Shown in pieces: positions 25,646-34,733 of a stretch of 59,775 nucleotides of DNA; the stretch's first letter is position 1; each line of letters opens with the position of its first letter. Source of the stretch: a bacterium (lineage in GTDB: Bacteria > UBP6 > UBA1177 > JAKLFG01). Location: NCBI GenBank assembly GCA_022711315.1, contig JAKLFG010000010.1, positions 1 to 59,775 of the forward strand, given 5' to 3'. The notes beneath the pieces were generated by a model that saw only the letters and a program-made list of their open reading frames with translations, ran no database searches and was not told where the DNA came from. Both the position numbers and the translations under genes were made by a program.

Positions 25646-28183
25646 ATGCACAGAATCACCGTTCTCATCATGGTCCTCGGGCTGACGGCGTCGCTTTTCG
25701 CCGCCGCGCCGAGCGCGCTCAAAAAGGCGCAGGTCCGCTACGACCGCGGCACGCCGGTGATGGTCACCGGGCTGCAGGTCCCGCTCAAGGCCGACGCCGC
25801 GACGGTCGAGAAATTCGTGAAGAACGAATTCTTCCCCGCGTTCAAACTGGGGAAGGACATCTCGCTCGTCCCGTTCCGCACCGTCACGATCGACGGCACC
25901 GCCATCTTCAAGTATCGCCACGCCTACAAAGGTTGGCCGGTCGAGGGCTCCTACACCACCGTGTCGGTGAAGAACGGCAAGGCCTACCGGGTCAACAACG
26001 GCCTCGGGACCATCGATCTCGACCTGTCGAACCTCGTGTCGCCTGACAAGGCGGTCCGCGCCGCGATGGCGAAACGGTTCGCGAAACAGCCCGCCGCCCT
26101 GCCCAAGCACCTCGCCGAAAAGGTCATCATCAACATCGGCGGCGCCTACCTGCCCGCCTACCGCGTCTCTTTCGCGCCGATGTCGCTTGCCGACAACCGG
26201 TACTACTATGTCAACGCGAAGACCGGCGCTTTCATCAAGATGCACGATCGTGTGATGTACGCCGACGACGACGCTTTGCTGTCGGACGATCCGACAACGG
26301 CGCTCGACATCGCGAAGGTCTTCACGAAGAACCCGATATCGACCCCCGACCTCGTCGAGGTCGAACTGCCGTGGATCGCCCCGGCCGATGACGCCGATCT
26401 CGCCGCCGAGGCGCGCGGGTTCCTCACCGCCGAAAAGGACGGCGAGAACATCCGCAAGATCAAGGCGTTCAACTGCCCCAACAAGGACGAGAAACTGAAT
26501 CTCGAGCCGATCATCGGGTACGCGATCATGCTGCCGATCTGCTCCCCGACCCAACTCGCGAACAAGGTTGCCAACGGCAGTTTCATCTATGATGACTGCA
26601 AGGGCGACCAGACCTTCGTCGAGGCGAACATGCGCGAGGACAAGATAGACAAGTGCGCCGAGATATCGATGTATTATCACGCGTCGAAGATCTATCAGTA
26701 TATCCGCCAACTCGACACCGATTTCGAGTACCTCTCGGGCAACAAGACCGATGCGCCGCTCAATGTCATCGGCAACTTCCAGATGGTCGACATGAACGAC
26801 CTCGGCGCCATCATCGGCGGCACCGCGAAACTCGCCGCGATGGATAACGCCTTCTTCAGCCCCGACAACCCGATGATCGCCCAGTTCTTCGAGACCTACG
26901 GCATCAAGGGCGACCTGCTCGTCTTCGGGCAGGGGTCCTTCGCCGACTTCGGTCTGGACGGCGATGTGGTCTATCACGAATTCGGCCACGCCACGGTCTA
27001 CACCACCGGTCTCGACTCGGGCGGATTCCTCGACAAATACGGCATGAACGGGGAACCGGGCGCGCTCCATGAGGGCTTCGGCGACACCTTCTCGTTCATC
27101 ATGTCTGACGACCCGTGCACCGGCGAATACGCATCCGACGGCATCGTGAAATGGGCCAACTCGCAGGGCGGCTTCGTCGAGATGGATAAATATGACGACG
27201 GCGAAAAGGAATACTGGTGCATGCGCTACGCCGAGCACGAATACAAGGTCATCGAGGATTGGGAGGGCGAGGTCCACTGGGACGGCCAGCCGCACCTCGC
27301 GGCCAACTGGGCCATCTACAAACTGGCGCAGAAGGATCAGATCGGCGGCGCGACCCTTGAGGAACAGAAGGCGACCTTCACGAAACTGTTCCTGAAGACG
27401 CTCTACGCGCTCGGCACCTCGATGGGTACCCATAAACTTTGGGCCGAGACGCTCCTGTCCGAGATCGAGAACGACGACGCCTACAAGACGCACAAGACCG
27501 ATATCGAACAGATATTGACCGACTTCAACTACTTCACCGAGATCCGCGCCCGCGACGGCTCCAAGACGATAGAGCGCCTTTTCCAGGACGCGGCGGTCGA
27601 TCCGGAAGGCGGGTCGAGCCCGCTCGGCGGCGGCGGCACCTCGATCCAGATAACCGAGGGTGAGGAACAGATACCGATAGCCCCCGGCTATCTGCAGATA
27701 TACTACACCGTACCCGAGGATTTCGAATTCTCGGCGCTCCGCGTGACCGCCACCGTGGCCGCGAGCGGCGGCTCCGACCCGATGGGCGGCGGCGGCGAAC
27801 CGGACCTCCATGTGTGGGCGCGCAAGACCGATCCGATCGAGTACACGATAGAAAGTTCCTCGTCGAGCGTCGTGCTCGTTTCGGCGAAATATGACGCCGA
27901 CATCGAGAAGGACACCGCGAAGAACGGCTGGTACCTCACCGGCGTGAAACCGGGCGAGAAGTATTACCTGCAGTTCGTGAACTTCGGCTTCGGCGCCGCG
28001 ACCGTGACGAGCATCGCCATCAACGGCGAAGACTATGTCCCGGCGACCGACGATGATGTCATCGGCGCCGACGAGGACGCCATCGCCGCGACCGACGAGG
28101 AAGAGGTCGATACGGTCGTCGTCCCCGACACCGAGACCCCGGCCAAGAAAGACGACGGCTGCGGCTGCTCGCTCGTATTCTGA
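25646..28183 (+). CDS. Secreted M4/M36-like zinc metalloprotease with Cys tail
   Basis: 845 residues. A Sec signal peptide (ends about LFAAA) is followed by a propeptide with FTP/PepSY-like features (TVTIDGTAIFKYRHAYKGWPVEG). The gluzincin zinc site is HEFGH (about 445-449), and the third ligand region is ALHEGFGD near 475. A C-terminal beta domain spans about 660-800, then an acidic stretch and the terminal DGCGCSLVF, identical to the end of the FG-GAP protein at the left edge. There is no lipobox and no C-terminal transmembrane helix. Probably an exported, surface-held peptidase activated by propeptide removal. A strong terminator follows. Confidence 0.88.
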   Translation: MHRITVLIMVLGLTASLFAAAPSALKKAQVRYDRGTPVMVTGLQVPLKADAATVEKFVKNEFFPAFKLGKDISLVPFRTVTIDGTAIFKYRHAYKGWPVEGSYTTVSVKNGKAYRVNNGLGTIDLDLSNLVSPDKAVRAAMAKRFAKQPAALPKHLAEKVIINIGGAYLPAYRVSFAPMSLADNRYYYVNAKTGAFIKMHDRVMYADDDALLSDDPTTALDIAKVFTKNPISTPDLVEVELPWIAPADDADLAAEARGFLTAEKDGENIRKIKAFNCPNKDEKLNLEPIIGYAIMLPICSPTQLANKVANGSFIYDDCKGDQTFVEANMREDKIDKCAEISMYYHASKIYQYIRQLDTDFEYLSGNKTDAPLNVIGNFQMVDMNDLGAIIGGTAKLAAMDNAFFSPDNPMIAQFFETYGIKGDLLVFGQGSFADFGLDGDVVYHEFGHATVYTTGLDSGGFLDKYGMNGEPGALHEGFGDTFSFIMSDDPCTGEYASDGIVKWANSQGGFVEMDKYDDGEKEYWCMRYAEHEYKVIEDWEGEVHWDGQPHLAANWAIYKLAQKDQIGGATLEEQKATFTKLFLKTLYALGTSMGTHKLWAETLLSEIENDDAYKTHKTDIEQILTDFNYFTEIRARDGSKTIERLFQDAAVDPEGGSSPLGGGGTSIQITEGEEQIPIAPGYLQIYYTVPEDFEFSALRVTATVAASGGSDPMGGGGEPDLHVWARKTDPIEYTIESSSSSVVLVSAKYDADIEKDTAKNGWYLTGVKPGEKYYLQFVNFGFGAATVTSIAINGEDYVPATDDDVIGADEDAIAATDEEEVDTVVVPDTETPAKKDDGCGCSLVF

Positions 28184-28206
28184 TCGGTCGATACCCTATT
28201 TCCGCA

Positions 28207-28241
28207 GGACGGCACGGTGATCCCGTGCCGTCCTTTTTTTT
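28207..28241 (+). terminator. Intrinsic terminator after the metalloprotease
   Basis: An 11-bp perfect stem, GGACGGCACGG / CCGTGCCGTCC, with a short loop (28207-28233) followed by eight T residues. Confidence 0.9.
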
Positions 28242-28254
28242 ATCCGGTGAAAAT

Positions 28255-28282
28255 TTGTGTTTTTCCGGCGAGATAATAAAAT
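28255..28282 (+). promoter_or_regulatory. Promoter for the FN3 lipoprotein gene
   Basis: TTGTGT (28255-28260), 16-nt spacer, TAAAAT (28277-28282), in an A/T-rich patch directly after the terminator. The start codon at 28333 has an excellent gaggagaggaggtt site. Confidence 0.5.
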
Positions 28283-28332
28283 CGTCCCGTCGTTCGTCAC
28301 GAAGTCACACTTACTGAGGAGAGGAGGTTATC

Positions 28333-31300
28333 ATGCATCCCGCACGCTGGGTGATCCTGCTTACCATGATGCTTTTCTTCGCCGCCGCCTGCGACGAGGA
28401 CGGTCTCGCGGGGAAGAACTCGCTCGTCAAACTGAGCGAGGAACCGGCCGGCGGTGCCTGCCCGCAGGGCGGGACCAAGGTCGAGAGCGGTCTCGACCTC
28501 GACGGTGACGGGGAACTCGACCTCGACGAGGTCAGGAATGTCCAGTATTTCTGCCGCGACGCGGGATGCACCATCACCGACAACGGCGACGGCACCAAAA
28601 CGATCGCCTGTAGCGGCGACAGCAGTGTCACCGTGAAGGACGGCGCCGACGGCGCGGGCTGCGCCATGACCGACAACGAGGACGGCACCTACACCATCAC
28701 CTGCGACGGCGTATCGGTGATCGTTAGCGATGCCTCGGGGGACAACGCCCATAAGACATTGATCGTGATCGAGGAGGCGCCGGAGGGGACCTGCCCGAAC
28801 GGCGGCCAGAAGGTGACGATAGGCATCGATCGCGACGATGACGGCACGCTCGACGAGAGCGAGGTGACCTCCACACGCTACCTCTGCAACGGCGCCAACG
28901 GCCATGACTCGCTGACCACGATAGACCCGCTGGCACCGGGCGAGACCTGCCCCGCCGGCGGCCACATGATACGCAACGGCGTCGACACCGACGACGACGG
29001 CACGCTCGATGCGGGCGAGGTCGTGAGCGAAGTGGCGGTCTGCGACGGCGCCGACGGCAACGGCGCGATGACCGAGGTCTCCCCGCTCGACCCGGGCGAG
29101 GGCGGCTGCGCGGCGGGCGGCTACCTGTTCCGGACCGGCGTCGACGCGAACGGCAACGGCGCGCTCGACGAGGGCGAATACGACGAGGTGGCGGTCTGCC
29201 ACGGCGAGAAGGGCGATCCGGGCGAGGACGGCGTCTGCGCCGGCAACCATCCGCCGGTCATCGTCTCGATCGATGTCCCCGAGCCCGACGGTCTGCAGGA
29301 AGATACCTACCGGCTCGACATACCCTACACCGTGACGGTGAACGCCGACGATGAGGACGGCGACGCCCTTTCCTACGAGGCGATCGGCGGCTACGCATCC
29401 ATCGCCGCGGGCGCGGAACCGAACCAGATCGTCGTGACGCCGCGCGCGCTCGGCGGTCCCTTCTCGTTCGCCGTGATCGTCAGCGACGGGTGCCAGGTGA
29501 CGATGGGCGACTTCGTCATCGGCGAGGTGTGGGACGAGACGACCCCGCCCTTCATCGACGATCACGATATCTGGTTCGAGGACATCACCGGTACGAGCGT
29601 CTCCGTCCGCTGGGAGAAGGCGTGGGACGACTGGAGCGCGATACAGGACCTCGAATACAAGGTGGTCTATGCGCTCGACCCGGAAGAGATAGACGATATC
29701 GACCTTATAGAACTGGGCGGCGGCACGATCGCCATGGACTGGACCGTCGATGTCGACACCGCGCCGATAGCGGGACTCACGGAAGGCCAGCAGTACTACG
29801 CGACGGTGCTGGTGCGCGACGAGTACCACAACATGGCTCAGTACGACATCGCTCCCTTCACGATGCCCGATGTGACCGCGCCGACCACCGGCGGGGACAT
29901 CGCGTTCAGCGACATCGCCGAGACCTCGTTCACCGTCTCGTGGGACGGAGCGAGTGATAATCTCAGCGACCTATCGACCATCGAGTATAAGGTGGTCTAT
30001 TCGACCGATCCGGAGGAGATAGACACCGAACAGGAGGTACAGGACCTCATGGGCGACGGCGTGCTCGTGTCATGGGAGGCCGAGGTGTACTCCTACGAGA
30101 TGATCGGCATGCTCGACGGGATGGTCTACTATGTTAATGTGCTCGTCCGCGACGCGGCGGGCAATACGGTGTTGTACGGCGTCGAGAGCGTGATGACGCC
30201 CGACACCACGCCACCCGATGACATATCCGGCCTCTACGCGGTCGGACTTAACGGTCGCGTCTGTTTCCGCTGGGACGACCTGGGCGACCACTCGCTCGAT
30301 CACTACGAGGTGACCTGGACACCCAACGCTCCGGCCGAGCCGATGTCGATCCCGGCCGACGCCTTTTTCCGCTGTATCGACGGCCTGACCAACGACACCG
30401 AGTATACCTTCTCGATCGTCGCGATCGATCGTGGTAACAACGAGTCCGCCAACCCGACGACCGTGACGACGACCCCGGCCGATCCCGGCATGGGCTATGC
30501 CATCAACGGATCCATCAATTCATCGTCGAATCCGGCGGAAACGAAACTCTACCGCTTTGACCCGAGTACCGCCAAGACCACCCTCATCGGCGCGACGGAT
30601 GTGTGGAACGCCAACGGCCTCGCGGTCAATCCCGATGATGATTCCCTGTATCTCTTTGCGACCAATTGGGATTACAGTATCCCATCCCTCTATACGCTTG
30701 ACCCGCTCACCGGAGAAGCAACATGGGTAGGCGATCTCGATCCCGGCAACTTCTCCTGGACCTCCGATCTGGCCTTCTCCGCCGACGGCACGCTGTACGG
30801 GTGGGGCCGCAATTACAACGGTGCCTTCGTGATCGATCTCAAGACGGCGCAGGGGGCCTTCCTCGGCGATTCGGGCGTTACCGGCAATACCGCCGGTATC
30901 GCCTTCACCCCGGGCGGGAACCTCATCATGAAAAGTTCCAACACGCTCAACACCATCGACCTCGCGACCGGCGCGGGGACCTATCTCGCCGACATCGATG
31001 TGCAGTATTTCGAGGACGAGACCGGATGGGGCTGGGACACGCTCCGCAATGTGCTTGAGATATCCGATACCGGCATCGGTTTCTCGGTCGTCCGCACCAA
31101 TTCCTCATCTTATCTGTACGCGTTCAACTTCGACGATATGGTGGCGATACCGGTCGGCGACTTGAAGGTCGCGGGTATCAGCGCCGTGGAACTCGAACAT
31201 ACCTTCAAACCGATAGACCAGAAATTCTCCGGGATCAAGCGGTTCGTCCCCGAAAAACAGTTGGATGCGTGGACCGTCTGCCACACCGACACTTATACCT

Positions 31301-31719
31301 ATGACGACGATGGTGGCACTCCTTTTGCCGACATTCAGACCGCCTGCAAAGGCGCGAATCTCATGATCGCCTGTCGTCCGGTCGGCTCATCGCTTTTCAC
31401 CCTCGCCGCGTGGGCGCCGCGTGACGACGCCATCTACGACACTGGCACCGACACAACGACCACGCATGATGCCAACGGTGTGGCGTGGTACTTTAATGAC
31501 AACATGTCATGGGGCTTCGCTCCTGAAGGAGCCGGTGTGAACAAGGATTCTTGTGATTACGATGATAGCGTATTACCGAATCAAGATGTGCGACTCTGCT
31601 GGCATGTCTGGAGCGAGACGCTTCGCGGCGGCTATCGCTGTGGTGCCGAGAATACTGACAGCGGCATGACCGGCGGCAACGATCAATGGGAACGGGTCAT
31701 TCTGCACGCCGATTTCTGA
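28333..31719 (+). CDS. 1128-residue mosaic lipoprotein: Cys/Asp repeats, FN3 and propeller-like segments
   Basis: The signal peptide ends in the lipobox FAAAC (about residue 20). Residues 35-305 contain at least four DUF7151-like repeats, pattern CP.GG.....G.D.D.DG.LD..EV....Y.C.G, with EF-hand-like Asp loops. Around 310-400 is an Ig/cadherin-like segment, then three FN3-like domains (about 410-715) introduced by DDHDIWFEDITGTSVSVRW and similar lines. Residues 720-960 read as a propeller-like or quinoprotein-like region (LYRFDPSTAKTTLIG). A 150-residue Cys- and Trp-rich end (about 975-1128) is lower in GC than the front and may be a separately acquired domain. Likely an adhesin or matrix protein on the cell surface; function unproven. 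Confidence 0.8.
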   Translation: MHPARWVILLTMMLFFAAACDEDGLAGKNSLVKLSEEPAGGACPQGGTKVESGLDLDGDGELDLDEVRNVQYFCRDAGCTITDNGDGTKTIACSGDSSVTVKDGADGAGCAMTDNEDGTYTITCDGVSVIVSDASGDNAHKTLIVIEEAPEGTCPNGGQKVTIGIDRDDDGTLDESEVTSTRYLCNGANGHDSLTTIDPLAPGETCPAGGHMIRNGVDTDDDGTLDAGEVVSEVAVCDGADGNGAMTEVSPLDPGEGGCAAGGYLFRTGVDANGNGALDEGEYDEVAVCHGEKGDPGEDGVCAGNHPPVIVSIDVPEPDGLQEDTYRLDIPYTVTVNADDEDGDALSYEAIGGYASIAAGAEPNQIVVTPRALGGPFSFAVIVSDGCQVTMGDFVIGEVWDETTPPFIDDHDIWFEDITGTSVSVRWEKAWDDWSAIQDLEYKVVYALDPEEIDDIDLIELGGGTIAMDWTVDVDTAPIAGLTEGQQYYATVLVRDEYHNMAQYDIAPFTMPDVTAPTTGGDIAFSDIAETSFTVSWDGASDNLSDLSTIEYKVVYSTDPEEIDTEQEVQDLMGDGVLVSWEAEVYSYEMIGMLDGMVYYVNVLVRDAAGNTVLYGVESVMTPDTTPPDDISGLYAVGLNGRVCFRWDDLGDHSLDHYEVTWTPNAPAEPMSIPADAFFRCIDGLTNDTEYTFSIVAIDRGNNESANPTTVTTTPADPGMGYAINGSINSSSNPAETKLYRFDPSTAKTTLIGATDVWNANGLAVNPDDDSLYLFATNWDYSIPSLYTLDPLTGEATWVGDLDPGNFSWTSDLAFSADGTLYGWGRNYNGAFVIDLKTAQGAFLGDSGVTGNTAGIAFTPGGNLIMKSSNTLNTIDLATGAGTYLADIDVQYFEDETGWGWDTLRNVLEISDTGIGFSVVRTNSSSYLYAFNFDDMVAIPVGDLKVAGISAVELEHTFKPIDQKFSGIKRFVPEKQLDAWTVCHTDTYTYDDDGGTPFADIQTACKGANLMIACRPVGSSLFTLAAWAPRDDAIYDTGTDTTTTHDANGVAWYFNDNMSWGFAPEGAGVNKDSCDYDDSVLPNQDVRLCWHVWSETLRGGYRCGAENTDSGMTGGNDQWERVILHADF

Positions 31720-31727
31720 ACTGATAT

Positions 31728-33455
31728 CTAACGGGGGGACGAAAGTTCCACCTTCTTGAATTCAACCACGAATTTCACGACCTCGGCTACGGGGATCTCT
31801 TTCTTCTCGCCGGTCTTCCGTATCTTCACCTCGACCACCCCTTTCTCAAGCGATTTGCCGCCGATGACCACCTGCACCGGATAGCCGATGAGGTCGGCGT
31901 CGTTGAACTTGAACCCGGCCCGCTCGTCGCGGTCGTCGATGACCGTCTCGACACCCGCCGCCGAAAGTTCGGCGTAGAGTTTCTCGCCCGCCGCGACCAC
32001 ATCGGCCTTGTTCATCTGGAGCGGCAGGACCACCGCCTCGTAGGGCGCTATCGCGAGTGGCCAGATGATGCCGTGTTCGTCGTGGTTCTGCTCTATCGCC
32101 GCCGACATCGTGCGGCCCACGCCGATGCCGTAACAGCCCATGACGGCCGGTTTCTCGGCACCCGCCGCGTCGATGAAGTTACAGTGCATCTTCACGCTGT
32201 ACTTGGTCCCAAGGAAGAACACCTGTCCCACCTCGATGCCGCGGAACTCTTCGAGCACCCCGTCGCACTTCGGGCACGGCTCGCCCTTTTTGGTCTTGAT
32301 GAAATCGCCGACGATATCGGGGGTGAAGTCACGCCCCATGTTGATATTCACGACATGGTGATCGGTCTTGCAGGCGCCGGTCGCGGCGTTGAGGATGCCG
32401 GTGACGGCGTGGTCGGCAACCATCTTTATCTTCTTTTTCAGTCCCACCGGACCGGCGAAACCGACCGCCGCGCCGGTGACCTCAACGATCACCGCGTCGG
32501 GGGCCAGTTCGACCTTGTTGGCGTGGAGGTGCGCCTGTATCTTCGCCTCGTTCACCTCGCGGTCGCCGCGCACCATCACGAGCACCGGCTCGTCGTCGAC
32601 GAGATAGATCATCGACTTGATGAAACGCTCGATGGGCAGTTTCAGGAACGCCGCGACCTCTTCCACCGACTTTTTGTCGGGGGTAAGAAGCGTCTCCGGC
32701 GCCTTGAACTGCGCCGGATCGGGTTTCTGCGCGACGATCTTGGTCCGCGCCTTCTCCTCGTTGGCGGCATAGTCGCATTTCGAGCAGGAGAGTATCATGT
32801 CTTCGCCCGAATCGGCGAGCACCTGAAATTCGTGGCTTTTATCGCCGCCGATGGCCCCCGTCGCCGCGTCGACCGCCTTGAACTTGAGTCCGCAGCGGGT
32901 GAATATCGCCGTGTAGGCCTCGTACATGAGTTGGTAGGTCTTCAGCGACGCCTCTTCGTCCACATCGAACGAATAGCCGTCCTTCATCGTGAATTCGCGG
33001 CCGCGCATCAGCCCGAAACGGGGCCGTATCTCGTCGCGGAACTTGATCTGTATCTGGTAGAGGTTCCACGGCAGTTGTTTGTACGACCGGAGGTTGCGCC
33101 GCGCCATGTCGGTGATGACCTCCTCGTGGGTCGGCCCGAGGCAGAAGTCGCCCCCTTTGCGGTCCTTGAAGCGGAGCAGTTCGGGGCCGTAGTAACCCCA
33201 GCGGCCGCTCTCCTGCCACAGTTCGGCCGGCTGGACGACCGGCATCTCGACCTCCTGACAGCCGCGCTTATTCAGTTCGTCGCGCAGGATGTTCTCTATC
33301 TTGCGCAAACTCCGCAGGGCGAGCGGCAGGTAGTTGTAGATGCCGCTCGCGAGTTTCTGGATCATCCCGGCGCGGTACAGGAGGATGTGGCTCGCGATCT
33401 GCGCCTCCTTCGGCACCTCTTTCAGCGTCTGTACGAACAGTTGTGTCGCTCTCAT
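31728..33455 (-). CDS. proS: Prolyl-tRNA synthetase, bacterial type
   Basis: 575 residues. Class II motif 2 region FRDEIRPRFGLMRGREFTMKDGYSFD, motif 3 GIGVGRTMSAAIEQNHDEHG, and an INS editing domain between them (about 225-390, with TDHHVVNINMGRDF) mark the bacterial ProS that edits Ala-tRNAPro. Charges tRNAPro in the cytosol. It is convergent with the FN3 lipoprotein gene only 8 nt away, and divergent from the small-lipoprotein/EamA unit. Confidence 0.95.
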   Translation of the reverse strand: MRATQLFVQTLKEVPKEAQIASHILLYRAGMIQKLASGIYNYLPLALRSLRKIENILRDELNKRGCQEVEMPVVQPAELWQESGRWGYYGPELLRFKDRKGGDFCLGPTHEEVITDMARRNLRSYKQLPWNLYQIQIKFRDEIRPRFGLMRGREFTMKDGYSFDVDEEASLKTYQLMYEAYTAIFTRCGLKFKAVDAATGAIGGDKSHEFQVLADSGEDMILSCSKCDYAANEEKARTKIVAQKPDPAQFKAPETLLTPDKKSVEEVAAFLKLPIERFIKSMIYLVDDEPVLVMVRGDREVNEAKIQAHLHANKVELAPDAVIVEVTGAAVGFAGPVGLKKKIKMVADHAVTGILNAATGACKTDHHVVNINMGRDFTPDIVGDFIKTKKGEPCPKCDGVLEEFRGIEVGQVFFLGTKYSVKMHCNFIDAAGAEKPAVMGCYGIGVGRTMSAAIEQNHDEHGIIWPLAIAPYEAVVLPLQMNKADVVAAGEKLYAELSAAGVETVIDDRDERAGFKFNDADLIGYPVQVVIGGKSLEKGVVEVKIRKTGEKKEIPVAEVVKFVVEFKKVELSSPR

Positions 33456-33493
33456 CTTTGCACCCGTTCCCTAAAAGGACAAAAACAGCCGCC

Positions 33494-33521
33494 ACTCTAC
33501 CGCGAAACGGCGAAAAAGCAA
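33494..33521 (-). promoter_or_regulatory. proS promoter
   Basis: Minus-strand TTGCTT (33521-33516), 16-nt spacer, TAGAGT (33499-33494). The 33-nt stretch 33491-33523 is 28/33 identical to 37763-37795 in front of the UbiA gene; the two intergenic regions appear related. Confidence 0.5.
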
Positions 33522-33533
33522 TGTTCGAATAAC

Positions 33534-33562
33534 TTGCGTCGGCCCACCCACTTTTCTATACT
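33534..33562 (+). promoter_or_regulatory. Promoter for the small lipoprotein/EamA unit
   Basis: TTGCGT (33534-33539), 17-nt spacer, TATACT (33557-33562); divergent from the proS promoter. Confidence 0.5.
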
Positions 33563-33589
33563 GCGCCCGGTGTGCGGTCGGAGTACGCG

Positions 33590-33727
33590 ATGCGGCTTTG
33601 TCTTTTCGTCATCCTGACGGCGGCGCTTCTGTGCGGCGCCTGCAACAAAAAGGGCGAGCTCTTCCCCGACTACGCGATACAGAACGCCGCCGAGAGCGAC
33701 GGCGACCTGCACGAACCGGCGCAATGA
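33590..33727 (+). CDS. 45-residue lipoprotein, LptM-like
   Basis: A short ORF: signal peptide MRLCLFVILTAALLCGAC with lipobox LCGAC, then NKKGELFPDYAIQNAAESDG and an acidic end. The KGxLxxP-type motif just after the lipidated Cys recalls LptM (YifL), the small lipoprotein that assists LptD maturation, whose consensus is C..KGPL..P. Its stop overlaps the EamA start (ATGA, 33724-33727), and it has its own promoter with 'ggag' 9 nt before the ATG, which argues it is real. The LptM assignment is tentative. Confidence 0.65.
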   Translation: MRLCLFVILTAALLCGACNKKGELFPDYAIQNAAESDGDLHEPAQ

Positions 33728-34608
33728 ACCACACGCGGCGCGGCTATATCTTCCTGTTCGTCGCGATGTTCCTGTGGGGCATCCACGGACCGGCGGGCCA
33801 TTTCCTCGCCACCCGCGGGGTCGATATGCTCTGGGTCGCATCGGCCCGCGTGCTGATGGGAACGGTCATCTTCGGCGTGTTCCTCCTCATCGCCGGCAAA
33901 TTCACGATGGACTGGCGCGAACGGTGGCGCACCGTCGCGGCGCTCTCGTTCGTCGGCCTGTTCCTCAACACCGTCACCTTCCACCTCGCCCTCAACTCGA
34001 TATCGGGAACGCTGGTGATGATCATCGAGAATCTCTCGCCGGTGTTCGTGTTCTTCCTCTCCTTCGCCCTCGCCGGGGTGCGGCCGACCTGGCGCGAGAT
34101 CGTCGCCCTTATCCTGTCGCTCCTCGGGATGCTGCTCATCGTGTACGGCAAGGATACCTTCGACTTCGGCGGCGGCGATGTCACCGTCGGCATCCTCTGG
34201 GCGATCGGCGCCGGGGTCACCTTCGGCTGGTATGTCTATTTTTCGGCCGATCTGGTAGTTCCGCTGCGCGACGACCCGGTCAAAGTGATCCAGTTCCTCT
34301 TCAAGATATTCGTCATCTCGACGGTGCTCATGCTGCCGTTCCTTCTGCGCGACTGTCCCCGTCCGCAAAAGGCCGACGAATGGTTCTGGCTGGTCGAGAT
34401 GGGCGTATTCCAGTCGGGCGGCGCCTATCTCTGTTGGAACTACGCCCTGCGCGACATACCGGTCAACACCGCCTCGGTCCTGTTCCTGTTGACCATCCTC
34501 TTCACCGCGCTGAATGAACTGCTGTTCCTCGACCTCGCGCTCAACATCTTCATCGTCGGCGGGGGCATCCTTATCATCGCGGCGGGACGGATCATCACGC
34601 AACGGTAA
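33724..34608 (+). CDS. EamA/DMT-family transporter
   Basis: 294 residues with ten predicted membrane helices in two EamA halves (about 8-140 and 155-292). The first has LWGIHGPAGHFLATRG, the second FQSGGAYLCWNYALRDIPVNTASVLF; both fit the drug/metabolite transporter pattern in which the repeated half ends in a family-typical small-residue helix. It exports or imports small metabolites; substrate unknown. The start is the ATG overlapping the small-lipoprotein stop. Confidence 0.85.
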   Translation: MNHTRRGYIFLFVAMFLWGIHGPAGHFLATRGVDMLWVASARVLMGTVIFGVFLLIAGKFTMDWRERWRTVAALSFVGLFLNTVTFHLALNSISGTLVMIIENLSPVFVFFLSFALAGVRPTWREIVALILSLLGMLLIVYGKDTFDFGGGDVTVGILWAIGAGVTFGWYVYFSADLVVPLRDDPVKVIQFLFKIFVISTVLMLPFLLRDCPRPQKADEWFWLVEMGVFQSGGAYLCWNYALRDIPVNTASVLFLLTILFTALNELLFLDLALNIFIVGGGILIIAAGRIITQR

Positions 34609-34614
34609 GTTATC

Positions 34615-34733
34615 GTTGACCTCTCCGCGCGGTTCGCTATGATGTCGTCATGAAGTTCAGTCGGTGCGACATGGTCCGCGCGGCCGCCGCGCTTTTTTTC
34701 ACGCTCCTCTTCTTCGTCTGGGGCACCGCCGGG
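34615..34733 (+). repeat. 119-bp promoter/N-terminus cassette, copy 1
   Basis: 118 of 119 bases are identical to 38552-38670; the sole difference is G at 34644 versus A at 38581. It covers promoter, start codon and the first 28 codons, ends abruptly after the codons for GTAG, and the flanking sequences then diverge. Confidence 0.9.
34616..34643 (+). promoter_or_regulatory. Leaderless promoter of GT-C gene 1
   Basis: TTGACC (34616-34621), 16-nt spacer, TATGAT (34638-34643). Only 6 nt (GTCGTC) separate the -10 box from ATG 34650, and there is no Shine-Dalgarno, so transcription should start at or within a base of the A of ATG. Confidence 0.65.

Noticed and set aside
25553-27811. Very long open frame on the minus strand opposite the metalloprotease (over 700 codons)
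   Set aside because: It is antisense to a protein with clear zinc and signal motifs, and its translation is Arg/Val/Asp-rich without any domain. High-GC genes commonly give such shadows. The same holds for 28297-29829, 38488-40371 and 35544-36767 on the minus strand.
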